From: Chloroflexota bacterium
GTDB taxonomy: Bacteria > Chloroflexota > Anaerolineae > Anaerolineales > UBA4823
Reading direction: 5' to 3'
Length of the DNA: 45,415 nucleotides
NCBI GenBank assembly: GCA_030611505.1
Contig: JAUWPO010000003.1
Span: 1 to 45,415 of the forward strand
The translations under genes were made by a program, and so were the position numbers. Every line of letters begins with the position of its first letter. The first letter of the stretch is position 1. This document shows, piece after piece, positions 8,445 through 16,308 of this stretch. The notes beneath the pieces were generated by a model. It had not been told where the DNA came from. It saw only the letters and a list, made by a program, of their open reading frames with translations, and ran no database searches.

Positions 8445-8753
8445 ATGAGTCCAACCAATGAGAGATCCAGCAAAACCCGTGCTACGTATGCTTTGAATCT
8501 CACACTTGCAGCGGTGGTTGGTCAGGTGGGCTGCCTAACTTCTGTGATTGTTTTGGCAGCCCTTTTTGGCGGATTATGGTTGGATAGCCGCTTCAGTACT
8601 AAACCTATGATCACAATAGTATTAATCGGTATCAGCGTTCCAATTACCCTATTCGCAATGATATGGGTAGTGAAAAAAGCTACCTCTCGAATAAAAACAG
8701 ATGGTGAGCAGAATCCACAACCTTCGATGAAGGAGGAGCTCATAAGTGAATAA
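8445..8753 (+). CDS. AtpZ/AtpI-type ATP synthase accessory membrane protein
   Basis: A small protein (102 residues) with two hydrophobic helices (GQVGCLTSVIVLAALFGGLWLDSRF and MITIVLIGISVPITLFAMIWVV) and polar ends. This pattern, with GLWLDSRF between the helices, is that of the AtpI/AtpZ family placed before atpB. Family members are linked to c-ring assembly and, for AtpZ, to Mg/Ca transport. The gene overlaps atpB by 8 bases, which supports coupling. The assignment rests on topology and position as much as sequence. Confidence 0.8.
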   Translation: MSPTNERSSKTRATYALNLTLAAVVGQVGCLTSVIVLAALFGGLWLDSRFSTKPMITIVLIGISVPITLFAMIWVVKKATSRIKTDGEQNPQPSMKEELISE

Positions 8754-9750
8754 TACCCGCCCCAGAATCCTTGGGATTCCAAATCGTTATCTTACGTTGG
8801 CAATAATAGTATTGGGCATATTTGCCGCTCGTGTTTATGCACCTGTTTTGCCACATATCCAGGTAGCACCTGAACGTTTATCACACCAACCATTATTCAC
8901 ATTACCTGTTATTGGTCCTTTCTATTTGACAAATACCATGACAGCGATGGTCATCGCAGATATTATTCTACTTCTGATTACTTTTGCGGTTTGGAAAGCA
9001 GTGAAAAGCGGCAGTTTAGTACCCCAAGGATTTTCCGGGGCGATAGAAGCCTTTATCGAAGTGTTATACAATATGACCGAATCCACTGCAGGAAAGTGGA
9101 CAAAAAAAATTTTTCCTTATTTTGGCGCGATTACCCTTTTGGTCCTAGTCGTCAACTGGACGGAATTAATTCCAGGTGTGGATACAATCGGGATTTTAGA
9201 GCCTGTGGTAGAGCATGGGAATCCAATCGAACAGGTCACGAGCAATATATACACTTTAATACGACCTGAAGGTGGAACAGATAGCGATCATGCTGCAGGT
9301 TTTACGCTCATAGGTTTTGTGCGAACACTTTCAACCGATTTAAATTTTACAGTTGCACTGGCATTAATTTCAGTGTTCATGACTCAGGTGATCGGTTTTC
9401 AAGCACTCGGACCGGGCTACTTCTCAAAATTTATAAACATTTCTGCTCTTTGGAACGTATTTAATAAACCAATGGGGATTATCGATTTTGCCGTTGGTTT
9501 GCTTGAGATCGTGTCAGAAATTTCAAAAATACTCTCTTTCTCCTTCCGGTTGTTTGGTAATATTTTTGCTGGTACCGTTTTACTTTTTGTAATTGGTACC
9601 TTGGTGCCCGTATTAGCTCCCTCGTTATTTTTGATGTTGGAAATATTTGTTGGTTTGATTCAAGCGTTCGTATTTGGTATGCTCACTATGGTATTTATGT
9701 CTCTGGCAACAAAGGGTCATGGAGATCATGAGGAACAGCACGACCATTAA
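8746..9750 (+). CDS. atpB: ATP synthase Fo subunit a (AtpB)
   Basis: Subunit a forms the two proton half-channels against the c-ring. The catalytic arginine segment is present (SEISKILSFSFRLFGNIFAGTVLLF), as is the C-terminal helix (VGLIQAFVFGMLTMVFMSLA). It starts at GTG 8746 inside the end of atpZ and is preceded by AAGGAGGAG. At 334 residues it is longer than E. coli subunit a (271). The extra length is an N-terminal extension with one more hydrophobic stretch and an acidic periplasmic-type loop (GILEPVVEHGNPIEQ...). The C-terminus ends in a His/Glu-rich tail (GHGDHEEQHDH). Confidence 0.95.
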   Translation: MNNTRPRILGIPNRYLTLAIIVLGIFAARVYAPVLPHIQVAPERLSHQPLFTLPVIGPFYLTNTMTAMVIADIILLLITFAVWKAVKSGSLVPQGFSGAIEAFIEVLYNMTESTAGKWTKKIFPYFGAITLLVLVVNWTELIPGVDTIGILEPVVEHGNPIEQVTSNIYTLIRPEGGTDSDHAAGFTLIGFVRTLSTDLNFTVALALISVFMTQVIGFQALGPGYFSKFINISALWNVFNKPMGIIDFAVGLLEIVSEISKILSFSFRLFGNIFAGTVLLFVIGTLVPVLAPSLFLMLEIFVGLIQAFVFGMLTMVFMSLATKGHGDHEEQHDH

Positions 9751-9850
9751 TATGGTAAATGATTTCTTGAGATACCCATAAATTTTTAATAGGAATTATC
9801 AATAGTCAGTTATTTACAAAGATTAATAAAAGGAGGTTAATTAGAAGACA

Positions 9851-10078
9851 ATGGATGCAGCAGCAGCAAAACTCATCGGAGCAGGCATAGCCATGCTTGG
9901 CACAATAGGTGCTGGATTAGGAATTGGCATCCTTGTAAGTGGTGCAGTTCAAGGAATTGCTCGCAATCCAGACGCAAGCGGCGATGTACAAACGAATATG
10001 ATTCTAGGGATTGCTTTTGCGGAAGCGGTCGCTATTTATTGTTTGGTTGTCGCACTCTTGATCCTATTCGTTGGTTAA
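9851..10078 (+). CDS. atpE: ATP synthase Fo subunit c (AtpE)
   Basis: A 75-residue hairpin protein forming the rotor ring. The first helix is Gly-rich (GAGIAMLGTIGAGLGIGILVSGAV), the polar loop is GIARNPDA, and the second helix carries the ion-binding Glu (LGIAFAEAVAIYCLVVALLILF). The residue after Glu is Ala rather than the Ser/Thr usual in sodium-binding rings, which suggests proton coupling. That is an inference from one position. It follows atpB after a 100-base gap with a strong AAAGGAGG upstream, though the spacing to ATG (about 14 bases) is long. Confidence 0.95.
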   Translation: MDAAAAKLIGAGIAMLGTIGAGLGIGILVSGAVQGIARNPDASGDVQTNMILGIAFAEAVAIYCLVVALLILFVG

Positions 10079-10110
10079 CATCGTAAAAACAAAAGAAAAG
10101 GAGGTAGGTT

Positions 10111-10845
10111 TTGGAAGCACTAGGCCTTAACCTGGGATATCTCTTAGTTCAGATCTTAAACTTTGCACTTGTCTTTATTGTCTTGCGTGCCTTTGTGTTC
10201 AAGCCGATAATGGATTTACTTGACAAACGCCGCAAATCCATTGCTCAAGGCTTACAGGATGCCCAAGTAGCAGCGGAAGCGCGCGCTAATGCGGAAAAGG
10301 ATGCGCAGGAGATATTAACAAAGGCACAGGCTGAAGCAAATCAAAATATTCGGGAAGCGACTGAAAGAGCGGAAGTTGTTAGTAAAGAAATCATGGCTCA
10401 AGCTGAATCCGATGCTGCAAAAGCGCGCGAAGCAGCCTTAGCCGATGCCGGTTTGGAACGTGACCGGATGCTGGCAGATGTCCGCGGTCAAGTCGCAGCA
10501 CTTGCTATGGCTGCGACTCATAAACTGATAGGCGATGCTTTGGATGAAAAACGCCAACGTGCCCTCATCGATGAATTCTTCTCAGGTGTCAAGTCCGGAG
10601 AAGTTGTCGTGTTAGAGGATACCGGATTGAGTGGAGCTTCGGCTGAAATTATTAGTGCTCTACCGCTTACCGAAGAAGAAAAAGAAATTGTCAGGCAAGA
10701 CATAACATCAAAAACAGGCAGTCAGACTGTCACATTTCGGGTTGACCCGTCCATACTCGGTGGATTGGTCGTTAAAGTTGGCGATAAAGTCTTAGATGGT
10801 TCCGTGTCTGGACAACTCGAGTCGCTCCAACAAAGTTTATCATAA
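10111..10845 (+). CDS. atpF: ATP synthase subunit b fused to the C-terminal domain of subunit delta
   Basis: Residues 1-35 form the membrane anchor of subunit b (LLVQILNFALVFIVLRAFVFKPI). Residues 36-150 are the Ala/Glu/Arg-rich stalk helix. Residues about 183-244 match the C-terminal domain of subunit delta/OSCP: LPLTEEEKEIVRQDITSKTG...TFRVDPSILGGLVVKVGDKVLDGSVSGQLESL. No room is left for the N-terminal helical delta domain that binds the top of alpha. The start is TTG 10111, set by GGAGG six bases before it. Neither atpH nor any F1 gene follows; murE is next, after a terminator. F1 and a separate delta may be elsewhere. Full b-delta fusions are known in mycobacteria; this is a shorter version. 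Confidence 0.9.
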   Translation: MEALGLNLGYLLVQILNFALVFIVLRAFVFKPIMDLLDKRRKSIAQGLQDAQVAAEARANAEKDAQEILTKAQAEANQNIREATERAEVVSKEIMAQAESDAAKAREAALADAGLERDRMLADVRGQVAALAMAATHKLIGDALDEKRQRALIDEFFSGVKSGEVVVLEDTGLSGASAEIISALPLTEEEKEIVRQDITSKTGSQTVTFRVDPSILGGLVVKVGDKVLDGSVSGQLESLQQSLS

Positions 10846-10916
10846 CGCAGATTCGAAATTCGTTTGGTGAGTCTCAGTTTTAAATACGTATTACTTTATT
10901 TGAATAATATAAAAAT

Positions 10917-10947
10917 GCTCAGGGAGATGTAAGTTCCTGGGCGTTTT
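10917..10947 (+). terminator. Rho-independent terminator after atpF
   Basis: A 9-bp stem GCTCAGGGA/TTCCTGGGC (with two G-T pairs) around an 8-base loop, followed by GTTTT. It lies about 70 bases after the atpF stop and just before murE, so it closes the Fo unit and separates it from the F1 genes, which are not in this window. Confidence 0.7.
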
Positions 10948-10961
10948 CCTGTACTATTTTT

Positions 10962-12551
10962 ATGGAACAAAATGACCGAACCAGGGGATCGACTGTCAGG
11001 CTTGAGGATATTATGGAGTCTCTGCCTGAAAAAGAATATTCGGCGGATTTAAACATCATAATTACAGGAGTGACACCAGATTCGCGGCGCGTTAATACCG
11101 GCGTTTTATTTGTCGCTGTCAAGGGGGGGACAAATGATGGTCATGATTTTATTCCAGATGCAATCGAACGAGGGGCAAGCGCTGTAATTGGGACTCAAGT
11201 GATTCAAGATTGCGATGTCCCATATATTCGCGTCTCAGACAGCCGCTTGGCGCTTGCTAATGCATCAGCGGCTTATCATGGTTTTCCATCCCGCAAGCTG
11301 GTAATGATTGGGATAACAGGAACGGACGGTAAGACGACGACGGCTAATTTAATCTTTAATATACTTCAGACTGCCGGCTTTCAAACCGGTATGATTTCAA
11401 CAGTCAATGCCGTGATCGGCGAGGAAACCTTGGATACAGGATTGCATGTCACGACGCCAGATGCTTCAGAACTTCATGGCTATTTAGCCCAAATGGTAGA
11501 AACTGGCATAACGCATGTAGTCTTAGAAGCGACCTCTCATGGGCTAGCCCAACACCGTTTATCTGCATGTGATTTTGATATCGCTGTAGTCACAAATATC
11601 GCCCATGAACATTTGGATTACCACGGGACATATGAAGAATATCGTGCTACAAAGGCGCGCTTATTTACTGCATTGGAGCACGGATATCCGAAACAAATTA
11701 ATCCAGAGAGGGGTGCGGTGCTAAATATGGACGACATCTCATTCCAATACTTGTCTTCTGTTACTTCTTCCACACAAATAACCTATGGGATTAAGCAAGA
11801 TGCAGATATAAAGTCATTAAGTGTGCGGGAATCCATAAATGGTTTGGATTTTATTGTAGATGGACATGGCATTCACCACAGGTCTTTTCGTTTCCCTGTT
11901 TTCACCCCCCTGATAGGTCGTTATAACATCTCCAATTGTTTGGCTGCGATTGCAGCAACAAAAGGGATAATGGATTTACCTGGGGACGTGATCCAAAAGG
12001 GTATAAGTACTATGGCTTGTGTGCCAGGGAGGATGGAGAGAATTAAGATCGGGCAGGAATTTATTGCGATTGTTGATTTCGCTCACACACCCAATGCACT
12101 AAAAAATGCTTTAACAGCAGCTCGTGCTCTGACCGCTGGTAAGGTTATCGCAGTTTTCGGATCGGCTGGCTTGCGCGATAAGGCTAAACGCTGTTTGATG
12201 GCCGAGATTTCAGCCGAATTGGCAGACCTAATAATCTTGACTGCTGAAGACCCCAGGACAGAATCCTTGCAATTTATCTTGTCGGAAATGGCGGAAGGGT
12301 TGAAAACAAAAAATGGGGTCGAGGGCGATACTTTCTGGCGCATCCCGGACCGGGGAGAAGCTATCCGCTTTGCGGTTGAATTAGCTGAGCCGGGGGATTT
12401 GGTAATCGCCTGCGGTAAAGGGCATGAGCAGTCAATGTGCTTTGGTGAAACGGAATATGCCTGGGATGAACGGATCGCGATGACAGCAGCCTTATCTGAA
12501 CGGCTGGGGATACCCGGACCTGAGATGCCTTTTTTACCTACACATCACTAA
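10962..12551 (+). CDS. murE: MurE-type UDP-N-acetylmuramyl tripeptide ligase
   Basis: This cytoplasmic Mur ligase adds the third amino acid of the peptidoglycan stem peptide to UDP-MurNAc-dipeptide using ATP. The order of domains is the N-terminal UDP-binding region (ITGVTPDSRRVNTGVLFVAVKGG), the ATP loop GITGTDGKTTTANL near residue 120, the central block TNIAHEHLDYHGTYEEYRATK with the lysine that is carbamylated in the family, and the C-terminal domain with DFAHTPNAL, FGSAGLRDKAKR and GKGHEQ. The substrate loop reads AEDPRTES instead of the DNPR typical of diaminopimelate enzymes, so the amino acid added cannot be assumed. No Shine-Dalgarno is seen before ATG 10962. It converges on the cupin gene. 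Confidence 0.9.
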   Translation: MEQNDRTRGSTVRLEDIMESLPEKEYSADLNIIITGVTPDSRRVNTGVLFVAVKGGTNDGHDFIPDAIERGASAVIGTQVIQDCDVPYIRVSDSRLALANASAAYHGFPSRKLVMIGITGTDGKTTTANLIFNILQTAGFQTGMISTVNAVIGEETLDTGLHVTTPDASELHGYLAQMVETGITHVVLEATSHGLAQHRLSACDFDIAVVTNIAHEHLDYHGTYEEYRATKARLFTALEHGYPKQINPERGAVLNMDDISFQYLSSVTSSTQITYGIKQDADIKSLSVRESINGLDFIVDGHGIHHRSFRFPVFTPLIGRYNISNCLAAIAATKGIMDLPGDVIQKGISTMACVPGRMERIKIGQEFIAIVDFAHTPNALKNALTAARALTAGKVIAVFGSAGLRDKAKRCLMAEISAELADLIILTAEDPRTESLQFILSEMAEGLKTKNGVEGDTFWRIPDRGEAIRFAVELAEPGDLVIACGKGHEQSMCFGETEYAWDERIAMTAALSERLGIPGPEMPFLPTHH

Positions 12552-12559
12552 TAGAGATA

Positions 12560-12886
12560 CTAATACTTATACTCTTCTCGTACAGGGCTAAAAATATCCA
12601 AGACTTTGGCTGGAGTTCCCCCGACCTGCACTTCATGATCTACTCCGCCTGGAATAATATATAAGTCCCCTGGGTGTAAGAGGCTTGTTTCGCCTCCAAT
12701 TATGAATTCCAATTCCCCTTCAAGCACTATCCCCCCTTGTTCGTGTGTGTGGTTGTGTTTGGGGAGTGTGGCGTTTGCGTCCAACTCCACAATCACCATC
12801 ATCATTTTTTCTCCCCAAAAAGTCCTCGCATGAATGCCAGTAAATAAATCCTTTTCCTCCCGGTCGGCAGGGTTGTAAAAAAACAT
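12560..12886 (-). CDS. Small single-domain cupin protein
   Basis: A 108-residue protein made of one cupin barrel. The two cupin motifs are visible: motif 1 LPKHNHTHEQGGIVLEGELEF, with two His and a Glu as likely metal ligands, and motif 2 LHPGDLYIIPGGVDHEVQ with the third His. The barrel probably binds a metal. Such proteins range from sugar isomerases to small-molecule sensors, and nothing here picks one. It ends 8 bases from murE, convergent, and lies downstream of the RAM-domain protein and the formate/nitrite channel on the same strand. Confidence 0.85.
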   Translation of the reverse strand: MFFYNPADREEKDLFTGIHARTFWGEKMMMVIVELDANATLPKHNHTHEQGGIVLEGELEFIIGGETSLLHPGDLYIIPGGVDHEVQVGGTPAKVLDIFSPVREEYKY

Positions 12887-12934
12887 CCTTTATTCTCTGG
12901 GTGTGTTTGAATAATATACGTTTGTGGATTTAAA

Positions 12935-13165
12935 TCAGGATTCCAGTACAAGACATGTCAAAGTATCAATTACACCAGGAATCGGTTGTATATCTGCTGC
13001 AATCAAGCGACCAATTCTGTGGACGTTCTCAGCCTGGATTACAGCAACGACGTCATAAGGACCGAATGTCATATTTGCATCCATTACCCCATCAATACGT
13101 CGTAAATTATTGACGACCTCCAGGATTGCTCCGGATCGTACTGTGATCATTACATACGCTTTCAT
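12935..13165 (-). CDS. Stand-alone Lrp/AsnC ligand-binding (RAM) domain protein
   Basis: A 76-residue protein starting MKAYVMITVRSGAILEVVNNLRRIDGV, with FGPYDVVAVIQAENVHRIGRLIAADIQPIPGVIDTLTCLVLES. This is the effector-binding fold of Lrp/AsnC regulators without the DNA-binding helix-turn-helix. The ORF track starts at 13222, but that start lies inside the upstream gene; CGAGGAGATGAA directly before ATG 13165 fixes the start. Such proteins form oligomers that bind amino acids or other small ligands. It is 23 bases after the focA-like gene, most likely in one operon with it. Confidence 0.85.
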   Translation of the reverse strand: MKAYVMITVRSGAILEVVNNLRRIDGVMDANMTFGPYDVVAVIQAENVHRIGRLIAADIQPIPGVIDTLTCLVLES

Positions 13166-13188
13166 TTCATCTCCTCGGTGTTTAAGAG

Positions 13189-14082
13189 CTATTTTCTTGC
13201 GGGACGGAGAAAGATTATCCAATATATACCTGCGACAAAAATCGCGCCTCCGATAATATTCCCGATTGTTACTGGCAGCAGATTGTCGATAAGAAAAGAT
13301 TCCCAGGAGAGGGATGAATAATCAGCAGGTGTCCTGCCTATCGTGCCCCAAAATTCAGTCGTCCCAAAGTTTTTTATTAGAAGGGCAATTGGGATAAAGT
13401 ACATATTAGCAATACTGTGTTCGAAGCCAGCGGCAACGAATGCTGTGACGGGGAAGATGATGGCTGCGATCTTGTCGATTGTACTGCGAGCGCTGAAAGT
13501 CATCCACACAGCAAGACAAACCAGGGTATTACAAAGGATACCAAGTGCTATCGCTTGGATAAACCCAAGTCCGACTTTTGCCTGTGCAATATTGAGAGCT
13601 GCAGCTCCAACTGCTCCGCCGCCGAACAGGTATTGTTTGCTGATAAACACCAATAACGCTGTTCCAAAAGCACCGACAAAGTTGCCAATATAGACGACCC
13701 CCCAATTTCGCAGCAGGGCAGATGAAGAGACTTTCCCGCTTGCCCAGGCCATTACAATCAGGTTGTTCCCAGTGAACAGTTCAGCGCCTCCAACTACTAC
13801 CAGAATAAGACCCAGGCAGAAAACGAAACCTGCAAGTAGTTTGTTGAACCCAAATGGAAAATCTGTAAATAATGCAGTTGTCCCCTCCATTGTTTTAATG
13901 GGCATATCGCCTGCAATAACAGTTGTGGCAAAAACCGCACCCAGAGCAATAAAGGCACCGGCAAGTATCGCCAGTGCAAACATTGTAAGAAGTGGAGCTT
14001 CGGCTTTCCGTACGCCGATATATTCGGCTCTGGTTGCCATCTCTGACGGCAGTAAAGCATCTATATGCAGTTCAGGACTCAT
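13189..14082 (-). CDS. Formate/nitrite transporter family protein (FocA/NirC-like)
   Basis: A 297-residue inner-membrane protein of the FNT family, pentameric channels for small monovalent anions such as formate, nitrite or hydrosulfide. Family marks are VVGGAELFTGNNLIVMAWASGKVS, ALGILCNTLVCLAVWMTFSA, and GFEHSIANMYFIPIAL, the last containing the pore histidine. About six helices are seen. The substrate cannot be read from sequence. It heads a leftward set with the RAM-domain protein and cupin. A possible operator (14170-14203) lies upstream. Confidence 0.9.
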   Translation of the reverse strand: MSPELHIDALLPSEMATRAEYIGVRKAEAPLLTMFALAILAGAFIALGAVFATTVIAGDMPIKTMEGTTALFTDFPFGFNKLLAGFVFCLGLILVVVGGAELFTGNNLIVMAWASGKVSSSALLRNWGVVYIGNFVGAFGTALLVFISKQYLFGGGAVGAAALNIAQAKVGLGFIQAIALGILCNTLVCLAVWMTFSARSTIDKIAAIIFPVTAFVAAGFEHSIANMYFIPIALLIKNFGTTEFWGTIGRTPADYSSLSWESFLIDNLLPVTIGNIIGGAIFVAGIYWIIFLRPARK

Positions 14083-14541
14083 AGTGATCTAACGCTCCAA
14101 CCTACTTTTGTGAAATATCCAACGTTTGAAAGTCTAACTCTAATATGACCTTTTACAAGGGACAAAAAACACTTAGACGTTATGAATAAATCATATCTAA
14201 GTGATGATTGGTAATTTAATGCATAATGATTTAACTTAAGATAGTTATACTTATATGGTACATCATAAAGGTCGAAATCGTAATTTCTATGGTATCCTTG
14301 CGTCGATGTCTTAAGCCTCGATGGCTGATACCCAAAATTTTTTTCCTTATTCCAGTCGCCAATTACTACCTTTTACTATGTTGAGCGTTGCGCTCTCTAT
14401 AATGAATTGGGAATTCCATTTTACTGTGACATCCCAATTATATCAAGAAAAATCCTCCAGGTCAGGTGCTTATTGATTGTTCAGGGCACAGGAATTATCA
14501 ACGCGAATTTCGCTCAATAACCTGTTACGGATTCCCTTTCA
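14083..14541. other. 459-base intergenic region between divergent transporter genes
   Basis: This gap separates leftward focA-like from the rightward ABC exporter genes. It holds an 8-bp inverted repeat near the focA side and a TATAAT at 14398-14403 on the plus strand without a convincing -35. No reading frame of note, tRNA or repeat is seen. Confidence 0.5.
14170..14203. promoter_or_regulatory. Perfect inverted repeat upstream of the focA-like gene
   Basis: CACTTAGA and TCTAAGTG are perfect reverse complements, 18 bases apart, centred about 105 bases upstream of the focA-like start. The arms and spacing fit an operator for a dimeric regulator, or a hairpin in a leader. No -10 box could be fixed with confidence beside it. 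Confidence 0.4.
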
Positions 14542-16305
14542 ATGACACATACATCTTTATCAACAGAATTCAGTCTGCCTGAGAGCAGTAACACTGATCG
14601 GCGCAGTGCGGTACGGTGGATAATATCGTATGCTTTGCGGTACTGGTCTTTATTACTAATGGTATTGATCGGGGCAATAAGTAATGCGGGTCTTGCGGCT
14701 TTAGTCCCTGTGTTGATCGGTCAGGCTTTCAACGCGGTATTTGAGTCCCCTCCTAACATAAACGTACTGGTACAAATTGCCATCTTAATAGTGGTGAGCC
14801 AGATAGTACGGGGGGTACTGCAATTTGGTCGTAACTTTGGCGCCGAGTTGACTGGTCAGCGTGTGGAGCGGGATGTACGTCACGAATTATATGTCAGCCT
14901 GCTAGGAAAAAGCATGACATTCCACAGCTTACAGCCGGTCGGGGATACAATGGCACGTGCCACCAATGACGTCCGCGAGTTGAACCTTTTATTCAACCCT
15001 GGTTTGAACTTAGTAATTGGTTCAGCAGTTTTTATGTTTATGCCGTTAATAATTGCACCACGCTACCATCCGTCCTTAGTGCTAATACCCTTATTGTTCA
15101 TCGTAATTTATTACATTGCAATCTGGCAATATTTGCGCGAACTGCAACCGATCACAAACAACATACGGACAGCATTTGGGCAGTTAAACACCAGATTGGC
15201 GGAAGCAATCGATGGAATAGAGACAGTCAAGGGCATGGCTCAAGAAACCAGTGAGGTCGAACGTTTCGCAAGTATTGCGCGCCGGTTCCGAGATGCGTTT
15301 GTCAAGCAAGGGGATGTAGAAGCCCGCTTTTTACCTTTGCTTTTATTGGGAATTGCTCAAGCTTTGGCTCTCTTTCAAGCATTGATTCTGTTTAAAAATG
15401 GTTCCCTGGATGTTGGAGATGTGATTGCTTACTTTGGACTCATTCAATTATTTGGATTCCCAACTTTTGTCTCCTTATTCGCATACTCTCAGATTTCTCT
15501 GGGGATTGCCGGAGCAACTCGAATCCTTGACTTGATCAACCGTGAAAATGATTTGGATCAAAACCTGCAGGGATATTCCGGACCAATGCGAGGCGAAATT
15601 GAATTTCGAAGCGTTTCGTTTTCGTATGGAGAGAAGGAACAGGCAGTGGCAGACATCTCCTTTAAAGTTGAACCTGGGCAGACTGTAGCTTTCGTCGGTC
15701 AAACCGGCAGCGGAAAAACCACACTGGTGAAACTTGTAAACCGCACTTATGATGTGACATCGGGTCAAGTTCTTGTTGATGGCGTCGATGTTCGTGATTG
15801 GAACCTGGAAGCTCTGAGGCGCAGCATTTCCTTTATTGAACAGGATGTGTTCTTGTTCTCGCGTAAGATTTCTGAGAACATTACTTTCGGGAATCCTGAT
15901 GCGACCCAGGAAAAGATGATAGAAGCGGCACAGGCTGCGCAGGTGCACGAGTTTATTTCGTCTTTTAAGAGCGGTTACCAGACAATTATCGGAGAGCGTG
16001 GTGCGACTCTTTCTGGGGGACAGCGCCAGCGTATCGCGTTGGCTCGGGCGTTCCTCACTGATCCACGGATACTTATATTGGATGATTCGACCAGCGCGAT
16101 TGACAGCGCAACCGAAGATGAAATCCAACGTGCTATATATACTGCAGCTCGTGGACGGACAACTTTCATCATTACCCATCGATTGTCACAGATCCGGTGG
16201 GCTGATCTGATCCTCGTCATGCGTCAAGGAAAAATAGCCGCTGTTGGGACACATGAGAAGTTAATGACATCCTCAGAAGATTACCAGCGAATTTTCAGCG
16301 AGTAA
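14542..16305 (+). CDS. ABC exporter half-transporter, first of a heterodimeric pair
   Basis: A fused membrane domain (about residues 25-320, six helices) and nucleotide-binding domain (about 350-587). Walker A is [17 protein letters not shown], the Q-loop [10 protein letters not shown], the signature [15 protein letters not shown], Walker [12 protein letters not shown] and the switch histidine ITHRLS. The residue after Walker B is Asp, not the catalytic Glu. Its partner gene (3 bases downstream) has Glu here but a deviant signature, so the pair forms one degenerate and one consensus ATP site, as in TM287/288 or LmrCD. The substrate (drug, lipid or peptide) is unknown. No clear ribosome-binding site precedes ATG 14542. 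Confidence 0.93.
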   Translation: MTHTSLSTEFSLPESSNTDRRSAVRWIISYALRYWSLLLMVLIGAISNAGLAALVPVLIGQAFNAVFESPPNINVLVQIAILIVVSQIVRGVLQFGRNFGAELTGQRVERDVRHELYVSLLGKSMTFHSLQPVGDTMARATNDVRELNLLFNPGLNLVIGSAVFMFMPLIIAPRYHPSLVLIPLLFIVIYYIAIWQYLRELQPITNNIRTAFGQLNTRLAEAIDGIETVKGMAQETSEVERFASIARRFRDAFVKQGDVEARFLPLLLLGIAQALALFQALILFKNGSLDVGDVIAYFGLIQLFGFPTFVSLFAYSQISLGIAGATRILDLINRENDLDQNLQGYSGPMRGEIEFRSVSFSYGEKEQAVADISFKVEPGQTVAFVGQTGSGKTTLVKLVNRTYDVTSGQVLVDGVDVRDWNLEALRRSISFIEQDVFLFSRKISENITFGNPDATQEKMIEAAQAAQVHEFISSFKSGYQTIIGERGATLSGGQRQRIALARAFLTDPRILILDDSTSAIDSATEDEIQRAIYTAARGRTTFIITHRLSQIRWADLILVMRQGKIAAVGTHEKLMTSSEDYQRIFSE

Positions 16306-16308
16306 GAA

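Noticed and set aside
13343-14092. Plus-strand ORFs opposite the focA-like gene
   Set aside because: The minus strand carries a clear FNT channel over this whole stretch; these are low-complexity shadows.
14398-14403. TATAAT as promoter of the ABC exporter genes
   Set aside because: No -35 at a proper distance and about 140 bases from the start; too weak to list as a promoter.
15475-16179. 234-residue minus-strand ORF in the ABC exporter gene
   Set aside because: It lies antisense to a well-defined ATPase domain and shows no protein family features; it is a shadow.
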